Positions 46,125-55,904 are shown, counted from the stretch's first letter. The stretch is DNA of 64,000 bases from an uncultured Alphaproteobacteria bacterium (GCA_945957365.1 CAMFKI010000023.1:1-64000), one strand, 5' to 3'. Program-made: numbers and translations. Notes: generated by a model not told the origin, from the sequence alone.

Positions 46125-46253
46125 GTCCTGCTCTTGAAGGGCGAATATGGCGGAAGTGTAAAGGGCTTGGAGGGAAAGGCAAATTGGTAATGAGGAGGGG
46201 GAGGCGGGCGATTTTGCGGTGCAGCGCGTCGGTATTCGGTGCCACCCCGAAAT

Positions 46254-46328
46254 GCCGTCACCCCAGCGAAAGCTGGGGCCCCGCTTCCGCCGCCCAAAGC
46301 GGGGTGCCAGCTTTCGCTGGCATGACGG
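46254..46328. repeat. REPIN-like inverted pair, family A, copy 5, in the phaC-hom gap
   Basis: GCCGTCACCCCAGCGAAAGC at the left and CCAGCTTTCGCTGGCATGAC at the right form a tight inverted pair. The rest of the 323-base gap 46125-46447 between the divergent phaC and hom starts holds promoters by position, but no consensus match I would defend. Confidence 0.75.
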
Positions 46329-46447
46329 TGATGGGGGATGGCCAGCGCGCTGGATGGTGTGAATCCCCCTTCCTTGCCATCCCGCCCGTCTCCCGCCATA
46401 AGACCCGCCGAGTTGAGGAAGATTCACCGTTTGGCGGGTTGGGTATC

Positions 46448-47752
46448 ATGAAACAGGCGTTGCGGCTGGGTATTGCGGGTCTTGGCACGGTGGGCGGCGG
46501 GGTGCTGGACATCTTGGCGCGGCACAAGGACCTGGTGACGGCACGCGCCGGGCGGCCGGTCGAGGTGGTGGCGGTTTCCGCCCGCTCCAGGGCCAAGGAC
46601 CGCGGCCACGACCTTTCGAAGCTCGCCTGGTACGACGACCCGGTGAAGCTGGCGGCGGACCCCAGTGTCGACGTGTTCATCGAGCTGATGGGCGGCGAGG
46701 GCGACCCGGCCAAGGCGGCGGTGGAGACAGCACTCAAGGCCGGCAAGCATGTGATCACCGCCAACAAGGCGCTTCTTGCCCATCATGGCTCGGCGCTCGC
46801 CCGGCTGGCTGAAGCGCAGGGCGTGGCGCTCAACTTCGAGGCCTCCGTCGCCGGCGGCATCCCGATCATCAAGACCATCCGCGAGGGGCTGGCCGGCAAC
46901 CGCGTGGGCAAGCTGTTCGGCATCATGAACGGCACCTGCAACTATATCCTCACCAAGATGGCCAACGAGGGCCGCAGCTTCGCCGACGTGCTGAAGGAAG
47001 CGCAGGCGCTGGGCTATGCCGAGGCCGACCCGACCTTCGACGTGGGCGGTTTCGACACCGCGCACAAGCTGGCGGTCCTCACCTCGCTCGCCTTCGGGAC
47101 GGAAGTGAACCTCAAGGCCATCGACATCGAAGGGATCGAGCAGATCACCCTCGCGGACATCGCCCAAGCCGGTGACATGGGCTACAAGATCAAGCTGCTT
47201 GGCGTCGCGGTGGCCTCCGAGCAGGGGATCGAGCAGCGCGTGCACCCGACACTCATCCCCAAGGGCTCGCCCGCTGCCGATACCGATGGCGTGTTCAACG
47301 CCGTCGTGGTGAAGGGCGACTTCGTGGGCGACCTGATGCTGGAAGGCCGTGGTGCGGGTGCCCATCCCACTGCCTCTGCCGTGCTCTCCGACATCGTCGA
47401 CATCGCGCGCGGCAACATGCGGCCCGCCTTCGGCATTCCGGCCAAAGAGCTCCGTCCCTACAAGGCGGCGCCTCCCAAGGCGCATGAGGGCGGCTTCTAC
47501 GTGGCGCTCACCCTGCAGGACAAGCCGGGTGCGGTCGCGGCCGTTGCGAAGATCCTGGCGGACGAGAAGATCTCGATCGAGTCGATCTTCCAGCGCGGCA
47601 AGCTGGAGAAGGACGAGGCGCGCGCCACGGCCCCCTTCATCCTCATCACCCACGACACGGTCGAGAGCGCCATGCGCGCGGCCCTGGAGCGCATCGAGAA
47701 GGATGGCCACGTGGCGGGCCGCCCGCGCATGATCCGGATCGAGAGGCTTTGA
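46448..47752 (+). CDS. hom: Homoserine dehydrogenase
   Basis: Hom reduces aspartate semialdehyde to homoserine for threonine and methionine synthesis. The 434-residue protein has the NAD(P) motif GLGTVGGGVLD, the catalytic region GIMNGTCNYILTKM and GYAEADPTFDVGGFDTAHKL. A C-terminal ACT domain (GFYVALTLQDKPGAVAAVAK) is probably the threonine feedback site. ATG 46448 is the only start at the Rossmann strand. Its stop codon overlaps the TTG start of recJ. Confidence 0.95.
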   Translation: MKQALRLGIAGLGTVGGGVLDILARHKDLVTARAGRPVEVVAVSARSRAKDRGHDLSKLAWYDDPVKLAADPSVDVFIELMGGEGDPAKAAVETALKAGKHVITANKALLAHHGSALARLAEAQGVALNFEASVAGGIPIIKTIREGLAGNRVGKLFGIMNGTCNYILTKMANEGRSFADVLKEAQALGYAEADPTFDVGGFDTAHKLAVLTSLAFGTEVNLKAIDIEGIEQITLADIAQAGDMGYKIKLLGVAVASEQGIEQRVHPTLIPKGSPAADTDGVFNAVVVKGDFVGDLMLEGRGAGAHPTASAVLSDIVDIARGNMRPAFGIPAKELRPYKAAPPKAHEGGFYVALTLQDKPGAVAAVAKILADEKISIESIFQRGKLEKDEARATAPFILITHDTVESAMRAALERIEKDGHVAGRPRMIRIERL

Positions 47753-49545
47753 TCGCGGACGCGCCATCGCGTGCCTTTCTCAACGTCGAGCGCTCGGCCT
47801 CGGCCAAGCGCTGGAAGGCGCGGCTCGACGACCAGCGCATCGCGGAAGCCATTTCGCAGCGCCATGAACTCCCCGAGATCATCGGCCGCGTGCTGGCCGC
47901 GCGCGGGGTGGGCGTCGACGAGGCGGAAGCCTTCCTCAACCCCACGATCCGCACCCTGATGCCGCAGCCCTCCGCACTGCAGGACATGGAGAAGGGGGCG
48001 GCCCGCCTGGCCCTCGCCATCATGCAGGGCGAGAAGATCGGCGTGATCGCGGACTACGACGTGGACGGAGTATCTTCCGCCGCCATGCTCACGCTGTTCC
48101 TGAGGGCGGTGGGCTCGTCCTGCAGCGTGCACATCCCCGACCGCCTCACCGAAGGCTATGGCCCCAGCCTCAAGGCGGTGGAGAGCCTGAAGGCACAGGG
48201 CGCTGAGCTGCTCGTGACGCTCGACTGCGGGGTGATGGCGCATGACCCGCTGCTGCGCGCCGCCGAGCTGGGGATGACGACGATCATCGTCGACCACCAC
48301 CAGGCGGGCGAAGTGCTTCCCGAAGCCTATGCCGTCATCAACCCGAACCGGCAGGATGACATTTCGGGGCTCGGCTATCTCTGCGCGGCCGGCGTCACGA
48401 TGATCTTCATCGCCGCCGTCAACAAGATGCTGCGCGTGAAGGGCTGGTATGGGCCCGAACGGCAGGAGCCCAACATGCTGCAGTGGCTGGAGCTCGTCAG
48501 CCTCGCCACCGTCTGCGACGTGGTGCCGCTGAAGGGCCTCAACCGGGCCTATGTCACGCAAGGTCTCAAGATCATGGCGCGGCGCGAGAACCTGGGGCTT
48601 GCCTGCCTCGCCGACGTGGCGCGGCTAAAGCGCAAGCCCGATACCTATGCGCTGGGCTATCTGCTGGGCCCGCGCATCAATGCCGCGGGCCGCATCGGCA
48701 ATGCGGCCATGGCACTCACCCTTCTCACCACTCAGGACAAGGGCGAGGCCGCGCAGATCGCGCAGGAGCTCGAGCGCCTCAACCGCGAGCGCCAGGAGAT
48801 CGAGCTGGCGGTCGTCGACCAGGCGGTGATCCAGGCCGACAACATGCTGGGCAAGGAACGCCGCGCCGGCGTGCTGGTCGTGAGCGGAAAGGGCTGGCAT
48901 CCGGGCGTCGTCGGGCTCGCCGCGGCGCGGCTGAAGGAACGCTTCTCCCTGCCGAGCTTCGTGCTGGCGGAGGACAAGGACGGCAAGCTCGCCTCGGGTT
49001 CGGGCCGCTCGGTGCCGGGCGTCGACATCGGCTCCGCGGTGCGCGAGGCCTTCGAGTCGGGGCTGATCGCCAAGGGCGGCGGCCACGCCATGGCGGCCGG
49101 CCTCACCGTCGAAACCGCCCGGCTGGGCGACCTCCGCGGCTTCCTGGAGGAGCGCCTGGGCCCGCAGGTGGCCGCCGCCCAGGACCGGGCGCTGTCGATC
49201 GATGCGGCACTCACCGCCGGGGCGGCGACACTGGAACTGATCGAGCTCCTCGAGCAGGCGGGCCCCTATGGCACGGCGCATCCTTCGCCGGTCTTCGCCT
49301 TCCCGGCCCACCGGGTGCTCTATGCCGACCGGGCGGGGGGCGACCATATCCGCTGCACCATCGCATCCGCCGACGGCAAGCGGCTGAAGGCCATCGCGTT
49401 CCGCGCCATGGGCACCGAGCTCGGCGAATTGCTGTTGAGCGAGAAGCAGTTACCGCTCCACGTGGCGGGCCGGCTGACGATCGACGACTGGTCCGGGGCG
49501 CGCGTTCCCTGCCTCCACATCGAGGATGCCGCCTGCGTTTCGTGA
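47749..49545 (+). CDS. recJ: Single-stranded-DNA-specific exonuclease RecJ
   Basis: RecJ degrades single-stranded DNA 5' to 3' in recombination and repair. The 598-residue protein has DYDVDGVSSAAML, the DHH motif in IIVDHHQAGE, LDCGVMAHDP, and the DHHA1 glycine motif GGGHAMAAGLTVE. The start is TTG 47749, which shares bases with the hom stop codon (TTGA). An ATG start would lose conserved N-terminal sequence. In many relatives glpX lies between hom and recJ; here it does not. Confidence 0.95.
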   Translation: MIADAPSRAFLNVERSASAKRWKARLDDQRIAEAISQRHELPEIIGRVLAARGVGVDEAEAFLNPTIRTLMPQPSALQDMEKGAARLALAIMQGEKIGVIADYDVDGVSSAAMLTLFLRAVGSSCSVHIPDRLTEGYGPSLKAVESLKAQGAELLVTLDCGVMAHDPLLRAAELGMTTIIVDHHQAGEVLPEAYAVINPNRQDDISGLGYLCAAGVTMIFIAAVNKMLRVKGWYGPERQEPNMLQWLELVSLATVCDVVPLKGLNRAYVTQGLKIMARRENLGLACLADVARLKRKPDTYALGYLLGPRINAAGRIGNAAMALTLLTTQDKGEAAQIAQELERLNRERQEIELAVVDQAVIQADNMLGKERRAGVLVVSGKGWHPGVVGLAAARLKERFSLPSFVLAEDKDGKLASGSGRSVPGVDIGSAVREAFESGLIAKGGGHAMAAGLTVETARLGDLRGFLEERLGPQVAAAQDRALSIDAALTAGAATLELIELLEQAGPYGTAHPSPVFAFPAHRVLYADRAGGDHIRCTIASADGKRLKAIAFRAMGTELGELLLSEKQLPLHVAGRLTIDDWSGARVPCLHIEDAACVS

Positions 49546-49597
49546 GGCTTGCCAAGGCCGTCGAACCCCCTTATAGAGCGGCCACTCGCAAGCGAGG

Positions 49598-49672
49598 GCG
49601 CCCTTCGTCTATCGGTTAGGACGACAGCCTTTCACGTTGTAAAGACGGGTTCGACTCCCGTAGGGCGCGCCA
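49598..49672 (+). tRNA. tRNA-Glu (anticodon TTC)
   Basis: Acceptor GCGCCCT pairs with AGGGCGC, the D arm is GTCT/GGAC, the anticodon stem ACAGC/GTTGT encloses loop CTTTCAC (anticodon TTC), the T arm is ACGGG-TTCGACT-CCCGT, and G plus encoded CCA ends it. It marks the border between core genes and the accessory-looking segment. The next 296 bases to 49968 hold no convincing gene. Confidence 0.95.
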
Positions 49673-49968
49673 TTCCTTTTGAGCCGAGACCTTGCGGATT
49701 TTCTCCATGGACGCCGCAGCAAGTCGCTGCCCGGTTTGGCGCGGATGGCGCAGGCACATCGTGCCTTCGTTGGCTTCACCTGATCCTTTCGAAATTGCGT
49801 CCAACGGGGCAGGGCCTGCACCCGTGCTGGCTTTCGCGGAGCTCCTCGGTCGCAGCGAACACAGTTGTCGTGTCTGGAAGTTCGGTGTTGCCAGCATGCG
49901 CCGATACTGGGAACCTTCCCCGATGGGCCGTTCAATTGTGAGACTGGGGCTCGGGGAGAGAGGCACGG

Positions 49969-50976
49969 ATGTCAGATAGCGCACCGCCTGGCTGGATTTA
50001 CAATGAGACCGTCCGCATGTTCGCGACGCCGGGCAATCCACCATTCGAGGACCCTGACGAGCTCGAACGTCACTGGGGCCGTGCCTGGGGCGTGGACAAT
50101 GATGTCGGTGCGATCCGCTCCATTCTCATGCACCGTCCGGGACCCGAAATGAATGTCGTCGATCCGTCGAAGCGGATCGAGAGCATCGGTTCCTTCGGCG
50201 ACCTGGAGAAGGGCTGGTACTTCCAGAGTGACAGCGTACCGCCCCTTGCCGAAATGCAGTCGCAGCACGATGCCTTCGTGGCCGCTCTGAAGGCCCGCGG
50301 GGTCGAGGTTCATTTCGTCGACGGTGTCGATGGCGGGCGGCTGAAGTCCTGCTACACGCGCGACCCGCTCATCATGGTCAAGGGAGGCGCCATCGTCTGC
50401 CGGATGGGGACCCGCATCCGGCGTGGAGAGGAACTGGCCATCACGCGAACCCTCGCAAGGCTCGGCATTCCGATTCTGCGGACGCTGTCAGGCTCCGCCC
50501 TGATGGAGGGTGGCAGCTTCGCCTGGATCAACCCGAAAACCGCCGTGATCGGCTGCGGCATCCGGGTCAACCGCGAAGGCGCCGATCAGGTCTCGGACGT
50601 TCTCAGGCGACAGGGGGTGGAACTGTTGGCCATTGACCTCGTCGGCTACGACATCCACATCGACGGATCGTTTCTGATGATCGATCGCGATCTCGCGCTG
50701 GTCGATCCCTTCGGCCTGCCTTTCTCGTTCCTGGAGAGATTGAAGGAGCTCAAGATACGGACCGTCGAGATCACGCCGGCTGACAACAAGTGGATCGTCA
50801 ACTCACTGGCCGTGGCACCCGGTGAACTGATCATGCCAGACGGCGCCACCAACCAGACCCTCGACAGGCTGGCCGCTCACGGTATCCGATGGACCGTGCT
50901 GCCCTATGCGGCGATGCAGTTGAACGGCGGCGGCATCCATTGTTCCACGACGCCGCTGATCCGCGACGCGTTCTGA
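49969..50976 (+). CDS. Arginine deiminase/amidinotransferase-fold hydrolase
   Basis: The 335-residue protein shows the guanidine-modifying superfamily signatures: CYTRDPLIMV, ALMEGGSFAWI, the His-x-Asp in YDIHIDGSFLMIDRD, and the catalytic Cys325 in NGGGIHCSTTPLIRD. Members hydrolyse arginine, dimethylarginine or agmatine, or transfer amidino groups. The closest pattern is the DDAH/arginine deiminase-like group, with the substrate unresolved. GGGAGAGAGG precedes ATG 49969. It stands alone after tRNA-Glu. Confidence 0.87.
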   Translation: MSDSAPPGWIYNETVRMFATPGNPPFEDPDELERHWGRAWGVDNDVGAIRSILMHRPGPEMNVVDPSKRIESIGSFGDLEKGWYFQSDSVPPLAEMQSQHDAFVAALKARGVEVHFVDGVDGGRLKSCYTRDPLIMVKGGAIVCRMGTRIRRGEELAITRTLARLGIPILRTLSGSALMEGGSFAWINPKTAVIGCGIRVNREGADQVSDVLRRQGVELLAIDLVGYDIHIDGSFLMIDRDLALVDPFGLPFSFLERLKELKIRTVEITPADNKWIVNSLAVAPGELIMPDGATNQTLDRLAAHGIRWTVLPYAAMQLNGGGIHCSTTPLIRDAF

Positions 50977-51215
50977 CCGGTTCGTCGCGAGGGGGCCTCA
51001 GAACGGCACGGGTGACGCAGATTGCCGGCAAGATGCGAGCCATCGATGCCCGAGGATGTTCGGATCAAGTCCGCGCAAGGGAAGGGTGGGGAGACGGCAG
51101 CGTCGAAGCCAGCACGGTCATTCCGGTGATCAGACCTGTCCCGCAGGGTGCGCTGTCGTGGCGCGGAGCGAGGACTGGACCCATCGCAGAGGTTTGTTCT
51201 AACCTCCACGTTGAA

Positions 51216-51620
51216 ATGGGAAACCTGACGGCAAGACTTCGACGTCATGCGCGTTGCCTCGCACTTGTGCTGAGCATCGCGATGCTGTTGCCCATTGTCG
51301 CTTCGCTGTTGCCGGCACCTGCGATGAGCGCGGAACAGCAGCTCATGGCGGATCTCGGCTACAGTGTGTGCTCGCCCAACAGTTCCCAGCATCAGCCTGG
51401 CAACAAGGGCCAGCCGGCCGGAATGCATGGCCAATGCTGCATCCTGTGCGGTGCGCAGCATCTGGTGCTGGCCCCGCCTGAGCAGCCGGCCATTGTGCTG
51501 GCAGCGCATCGGCGCCAGCAGGAGGCCGTGCAGGTCGTCACGCTCGACAGCAACCCGCGGGAGCGGCCCTGCCTTGACAACTCGTCCCCACGCGGGCCTC
51601 CCCACGCTCTCTCAGCCTGA
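51216..51620 (+). CDS. DUF2946-type exported Cys/His protein
   Basis: The 134-residue precursor has a signal-like helix (CLALVLSIAMLLPIVASLLP) and a motif HGQCCILCGAQHLVL of the DUF2946 type, small proteins that often accompany copper genes. A metal-binding role is plausible from the Cys/His cluster and the PepSY-CopC-CopD genes that follow. ATG 51216 sits at the signal peptide. The gap 50977-51215 before it holds no clear feature. Confidence 0.72.
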   Translation: MGNLTARLRRHARCLALVLSIAMLLPIVASLLPAPAMSAEQQLMADLGYSVCSPNSSQHQPGNKGQPAGMHGQCCILCGAQHLVLAPPEQPAIVLAAHRRQQEAVQVVTLDSNPRERPCLDNSSPRGPPHALSA

Positions 51621-51674
51621 TTGAACCGCCGCCTGGTTGCGGCGTCACTCCGATTCCTTTCTGAGAGAACGACC

Positions 51675-53075
51675 ATGTCATCTGCCGATCCCGCGCAGCA
51701 TATCAATGCTGCATCCACGAGGCTCTACCGTGCCGTCTGGCGCTGGCATTTCTATGCCGGGCTGTTCGTCATCCCGTTCCTGCTGATGCTGGCAGTGACC
51801 GGGCTGATCATGCTCTATGCGAGTTCCATCGAAACCCAGTTCGGCGTGAAGCATCACGTCGCGGTCGATGGCCCGCGCCTGTCGCTTGAGGTACAGGCGC
51901 AGTCGGCGCTCGCGGTCGTGCCGAACGGGGTGCTGACCACCTACATCGCACCGCGCGCCGACGACCTCGCCAACATCTTCGTCGTCACCGCGGACGGCAA
52001 GGAACATTTCGTCGCCGTCGATCCCCACGATGCCAAGGTCCTCGACAACGTCGTCAAGGACGACACCCTGTTCTACTGGGCGCGCGCCATTCATGGCAGC
52101 TTCCTGATCGGCCTGCCGAGCGCCGGCTGGGGCGATCACCTCATCGAGGCGGCCTGCGGCCTCGCCGTGATCCTGATCGTGACCGGCCTCTACATGTGGT
52201 GGCCGCGCGGCAGCCAGAGTCTTGTTTCGGCGCTGGTGCCGAACCTGTCGCTCTCCGGGCGGCCATTGTGGCGGGAACTGCATGTGACGGCAGGTGTCTA
52301 CGTCTCGATCATCCTGCTGGCCTTCCTCATCAGCGGGCTGTCATGGACGGGGTTCTGGGGCGGCAACTATGTCCAGCCCTGGAACACCTTCCCGGCCAAC
52401 AAGTATGACGCGCCGAAATCCGACAAGACACATGCTGCGATGAACCATGGCGCCATGAAGGAAGTGCCCTGGACGCTGGAGCAGACGCCGATGCCGATGT
52501 CCGGATCGACGGCGGGGGCACCCGGCCTGGCGGAGGGCACGCCCGTCAATCTCTCCACCGTCACGGCCTTCGCCCGCGGCCACGGGTTCGACGAGCAGTT
52601 CCGGGTTTCGCCGCCCGCCGATGGCGACGGCGTCTACACGGTAATGGCGGATTCGATGAATCAGGACAACACGTCGCCGTTCAAGGATCGCACCCTCCAC
52701 ATCGACCAGTACACTGGCAGGATTCTCGCCGACATTCCCTTTGCGGAGTATCCTCTGGGGGGCAAGGCGATGGCGGTGGGCATTGCCCTGCATGAGGCCG
52801 GCATGGGCCTGTGGAACCTGATCTTCAACACCGTCTATTGCCTCACCATCATCTTCATCTGCATCTCGGGCGCGGTGATGTGGTGGATGCGCAGGCCGGC
52901 CCGAAGCCTGGGATCTCCGCTCTATGCCAGGAACACCAAGGTTCCAGTTGCCGTGCTGGGGCTGGGCGCCGTGCTGTGCGCGGTCTTCCCGCTGTCGGGC
53001 ATGGCCGTCGTGTTGTTCGCCATCATCGACTTCCTGTTGCCCAGGCGGATCAAGGAAGCCGGCTTCCAGGCATGA
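51675..53075 (+). CDS. PepSY-associated membrane protein (PiuB-like)
   Basis: The 466-residue protein has four to five membrane helices and PepSY-type periplasmic domains: RWHFYAGLFVIPFLLMLAVT, HGSFLIGLPSAGWGDHLIEA, GLYMWWPRG and LHEAGMGLWNLIF. PiuB/PepSY_TM proteins are linked to iron and copper uptake or metal reduction. A Met/His-rich insertion (HAAMNHGAMKEV, PMPMSG) suggests metal contact. It is the second gene of the copper set. Confidence 0.88.
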   Translation: MSSADPAQHINAASTRLYRAVWRWHFYAGLFVIPFLLMLAVTGLIMLYASSIETQFGVKHHVAVDGPRLSLEVQAQSALAVVPNGVLTTYIAPRADDLANIFVVTADGKEHFVAVDPHDAKVLDNVVKDDTLFYWARAIHGSFLIGLPSAGWGDHLIEAACGLAVILIVTGLYMWWPRGSQSLVSALVPNLSLSGRPLWRELHVTAGVYVSIILLAFLISGLSWTGFWGGNYVQPWNTFPANKYDAPKSDKTHAAMNHGAMKEVPWTLEQTPMPMSGSTAGAPGLAEGTPVNLSTVTAFARGHGFDEQFRVSPPADGDGVYTVMADSMNQDNTSPFKDRTLHIDQYTGRILADIPFAEYPLGGKAMAVGIALHEAGMGLWNLIFNTVYCLTIIFICISGAVMWWMRRPARSLGSPLYARNTKVPVAVLGLGAVLCAVFPLSGMAVVLFAIIDFLLPRRIKEAGFQA

Positions 53076-53194
53076 TGACGATGACCGTAGACCAGAAGCG
53101 TAACGCCTTTTCGAAACGTGCCTGTCCAGCCTTGTTCAAACGCATGCAACGGGCAGCCCCTCGGGCGCCCATAACCCAGAAAGGAAAATCGATC

Positions 53195-53563
53195 ATGACC
53201 AACATTCTTTCCACATCAGCTCTTGCAGCTGCCGTCATGCTTGCCGGCGTGACCTCGGCCTTCGCCCACGCTGAATTCGTGAAGTCTGTCCCCGCGCCCG
53301 ACGCCGCGGTCGCGTCGCCCACGGAGATCGACATCACGTTCTCGGAAGGCATCAACCTGAAATTCTCCGGCGCGAAGCTGGCGGATTCGATGAAGATGAG
53401 TGTCAGCACCGGTCCTGCAGCACTGGCCAAGGGCGGCGACACGACCCTCGTCGTTCCGGTCACCAAGCCATTGGCGGCGGGAGAATATGTGGTGGAGTGG
53501 CACAATCTCTCGAAGGACGGACACAAGAGCAAGGGCTCCTTCAAGTTCACCGTGAAGCCTTGA
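53195..53563 (+). CDS. copC: Periplasmic copper-binding protein CopC
   Basis: The 122-residue precursor is cleaved after SAFA to give a mature N-terminus HAEFVKSVPAPDAAV, where the amino-terminal His is the Cu(II) ligand of CopC. EWHNLSKDGHKSKGSFKF carries the other His ligand. The length is standard. The ribosome site is AAGGAAAA before ATG 53195. It overlaps copD by TTGA, the usual CopC-CopD partnership in copper import or handling. Confidence 0.92.
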   Translation: MTNILSTSALAAAVMLAGVTSAFAHAEFVKSVPAPDAAVASPTEIDITFSEGINLKFSGAKLADSMKMSVSTGPAALAKGGDTTLVVPVTKPLAAGEYVVEWHNLSKDGHKSKGSFKFTVKP

Positions 53564-54438
53564 TCTCACCCGACAGCAGCCTGATCGCATGCCACCTGCT
53601 TCAGGATGCTTCGGCCATTCTGTTGTGGGGGGCATGCGGCTATCTCTTTGCCTGCGTGCCTCCCACGCTGTCATCCGTCACGGCCCGCCGCCTGAGGCCG
53701 CTGCTCAGGACTGCGGCTGCCGCCCTCGCGGCCGCCACCGTGCTGGTCCTGCCGGTGAATGCTGCCTTCGTGGGTGAGGGATGGAGCGATGCCCTGGACC
53801 TCGACACGCTCCAGGCCTTCCTGTTCGACACCAATCTCGGCACCGTGTGGATTGCCCAGGCCGTGCTGGCGCTTGTCGTCCTGCCATTCACCTTCCGCAA
53901 GCCCGCAAGCCTCGGGATCGTGGCGCTGGGTGCCGCGCTGTTCCTGTCCTGCCACATCTTCTTTGGCCATGCTGTCCGTCTTCAGGGTGCCGGCCGCCTC
54001 GCGCTGCAGGCCAGCTATCTGATGCATGTGCTGGCTGTCGGCGCGTGGGTCGGTGCACTGGTGCCCTTCACCGCCATGCTGCGACATAGCGGCCCGGACA
54101 TGCAGAACGACTTCGCCTTGGCGATGCGGCGCTTTTCGACTGTCGGCCACGGTGTCGTGGCCTTTGTCGTCGTCACCGGCGTGTTGAATGCGTGGTTGAT
54201 CCATGGCCGTTTGTGGCCGGCATGGCACAGCCTCTATGATCAGTTGCTGGTTGCCAAGATCGTGGTGGTGTCAGCCATGGTGATGATCGCCATCTGCAAT
54301 CGTTATGTCCTGGTTCCCAGGCTGAAGCGGGGCGACGGATCGCTGCGGGTGCTGATCTGGCTCAGCCTCTCCGAAGTTGCGCTGGGAAGCCTTGCCCTCG
54401 TGCTGGTGAGCCTGTTCAGTTCCCTCGATCCGGCCTAG
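53560..54438 (+). CDS. copD: Copper resistance D family membrane protein
   Basis: The 292-residue protein has about eight membrane helices of the CopD family. Conserved His residues occur in LSCHIFFGHAVRL and ASYLMHVLAVGAWVGALVPF. CopD receives copper from CopC and moves it across the inner membrane. The start is TTG 53560 in the copC stop codon. It is the last gene of the copper set and converges with the cbt operon, with a 93-base gap. Confidence 0.88.
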   Translation: MISPDSSLIACHLLQDASAILLWGACGYLFACVPPTLSSVTARRLRPLLRTAAAALAAATVLVLPVNAAFVGEGWSDALDLDTLQAFLFDTNLGTVWIAQAVLALVVLPFTFRKPASLGIVALGAALFLSCHIFFGHAVRLQGAGRLALQASYLMHVLAVGAWVGALVPFTAMLRHSGPDMQNDFALAMRRFSTVGHGVVAFVVVTGVLNAWLIHGRLWPAWHSLYDQLLVAKIVVVSAMVMIAICNRYVLVPRLKRGDGSLRVLIWLSLSEVALGSLALVLVSLFSSLDPA

Positions 54439-54531
54439 GACTTGCGGGCTGGTCGATCATTCCACCTATGCGACCAGGCCCGAGCGACAAGGGCGATTAG
54501 GCTTCGGACTGAGGACAAGCTGCGCCCGCGA

Positions 54532-55116
54532 TCAGGCCAGCACGATCACTGCTGACAGAGCCACTGCCACTGCGATGGCGCCTGCCAGTGCAATGAGCGT
54601 AGGCCAGTGGAAGAACAGCAGGCTCATGTGCGGAGTGATGTGATCGGCGGTGTCGAAGCTTTCGCCGCTGTAACCACAGACCACGGCTCCGGCGAGCAGC
54701 ATTTCCTGATCGACGGCATTTGCCAGGCTGATCACCTCGGCGCTTGCCGCAGGGTCGGCCCGCAACTGGCTCAGCAGTTCGCGCGCTGCCGCGAGATAGG
54801 CATGCGAGCATTCGTTGAACGGGCTGTTCTCGTCGGTGATGGCCCCCGGCATCAGCCCCCATCCGCACCACGCCTTCTGGATGATCGCGTAATTCTCGAT
54901 GCGCCGGAAATCTTCGGACGCCGGCCTGTGAAGCTGGGCCAGCCGCAGAATCTCGTCGTAGTGGCGCGAGATCACCTCCATCTGCCCGTGATAGAGCGAC
55001 GGGATCATGACGCCGCCGCCCGAGCTCTGGGTCAGCCGGTGGGCCTCACCGGGGGAGGTCATTGCCAACAGCGTCAGCAGGGCAAGCATGACTGCGCGGC
55101 GAAGGGCAGGGCACAT
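54532..55116 (-). CDS. Uncharacterised exported/anchored protein in the cbt operon
   Basis: The 194-residue product begins with a signal peptide (AVMLALLTLLAMTSPGEAHR) and ends in a membrane helix (LIALAGAIAVAVALSAVIVL). The periplasmic middle holds three Cys (KAWCGWG, NECSHAYL, VVCGYSG) and several His. I recognise no family. It lies 62 bases downstream of cbtA on the same strand, under the cobalamin riboswitch in front of cbtB. A role in cobalt uptake is inferred from position. Confidence 0.72.
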   Translation of the reverse strand: MCPALRRAVMLALLTLLAMTSPGEAHRLTQSSGGGVMIPSLYHGQMEVISRHYDEILRLAQLHRPASEDFRRIENYAIIQKAWCGWGLMPGAITDENSPFNECSHAYLAAARELLSQLRADPAASAEVISLANAVDQEMLLAGAVVCGYSGESFDTADHITPHMSLLFFHWPTLIALAGAIAVAVALSAVIVLA

Positions 55117-55178
55117 CGCAGGTCCCCTTGGGTTGAGCGGAAGGGCCCGCGAAGGCCCCGCCGGCCTGCTTTGCAATG

Positions 55179-55904
55179 TCAGTGAGCGGTGCTCTCAACT
55201 GCCAGCGGATAGCGTTCCGCGATGTAGCCGAAGGCGATTCCGAGCGTGCCCCAGATTACGGCTCCGATGCCGATCGAGGCCAGTCGGAAATGCCACAGCG
55301 CGTTGGCGGCGAAACCGTCCGGCACCTCGTCGACCGTGGGCAGCGCCTTCATGGCGATTCCCATCAGCACCGCATAGAGCGCAATGCCCATCAGCGTGCT
55401 GAGCCATGCGCTGTGCCGCTGCGACCATGAGCGTGCCAGCATCGTGCAGAGGATGGCGATCAGCACCGATGTGCCCAGCATCGTGAAGTAGAGCCCGGTG
55501 CGGGCCACGATGGTGTCCGGGTTGCCGATAGACGGCGGGTTGGCCGGGAACTTGATCTGCGGAACGAGCACGAAGGTGACGAAGCAGGCGACGGCCACGA
55601 CGACTGCCGTGCCAGGTGCACTGAGGCGGCCAAGGCGGCCCAGCGCGAAGGCATAGGCAATGCTGAAAATGCCGCCCAGTGCCGCGCCCATCACGATGAC
55701 GCCGGTGAGCAGGCCGAAGGTGCTCTGCACGCCACGGCTCACGAGTTCCGGTTCTTCGGCCATGCCCTTCATGGCATCCATCTTGCCTTCGAAGCCGATG
55801 GCCCAGTCGACCCACGGTTCACCGAAGACATAGGCGAAGACGAAAGCGAGCAGCCCCGCGAGGACGCCAACAATCATCCCCCGGATCAGGAGGTTTCCAA
55901 CCAT
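55179..55904 (-). CDS. cbtA: Cobalt transporter subunit CbtA
   Basis: CbtA is the integral membrane part of a B12-regulated cobalt importer predicted by comparative genomics. The 241-residue protein has five to six helices (LLIRGMIVGVLAGLLAFVFA, STFGLLTGVIVMGAALGGIF, TMLGTSVLIAILCTMLA) and the conserved VPQIKFPANPP motif. It follows cbtB after a 21-base gap. Confidence 0.92.
   Translation of the reverse strand: MVGNLLIRGMIVGVLAGLLAFVFAYVFGEPWVDWAIGFEGKMDAMKGMAEEPELVSRGVQSTFGLLTGVIVMGAALGGIFSIAYAFALGRLGRLSAPGTAVVVAVACFVTFVLVPQIKFPANPPSIGNPDTIVARTGLYFTMLGTSVLIAILCTMLARSWSQRHSAWLSTLMGIALYAVLMGIAMKALPTVDEVPDGFAANALWHFRLASIGIGAVIWGTLGIAFGYIAERYPLAVESTAH

Noticed and set aside
47740..47760. glpX between hom and recJ
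   Set aside because: Relatives often have it there, but the hom stop and recJ start overlap directly, so no gene fits.
49673..49968. Short frames after tRNA-Glu as genes or an attachment site
   Set aside because: Translations have no recognisable domain or ribosome site, and no second copy of the tRNA 3' end was found within the window.
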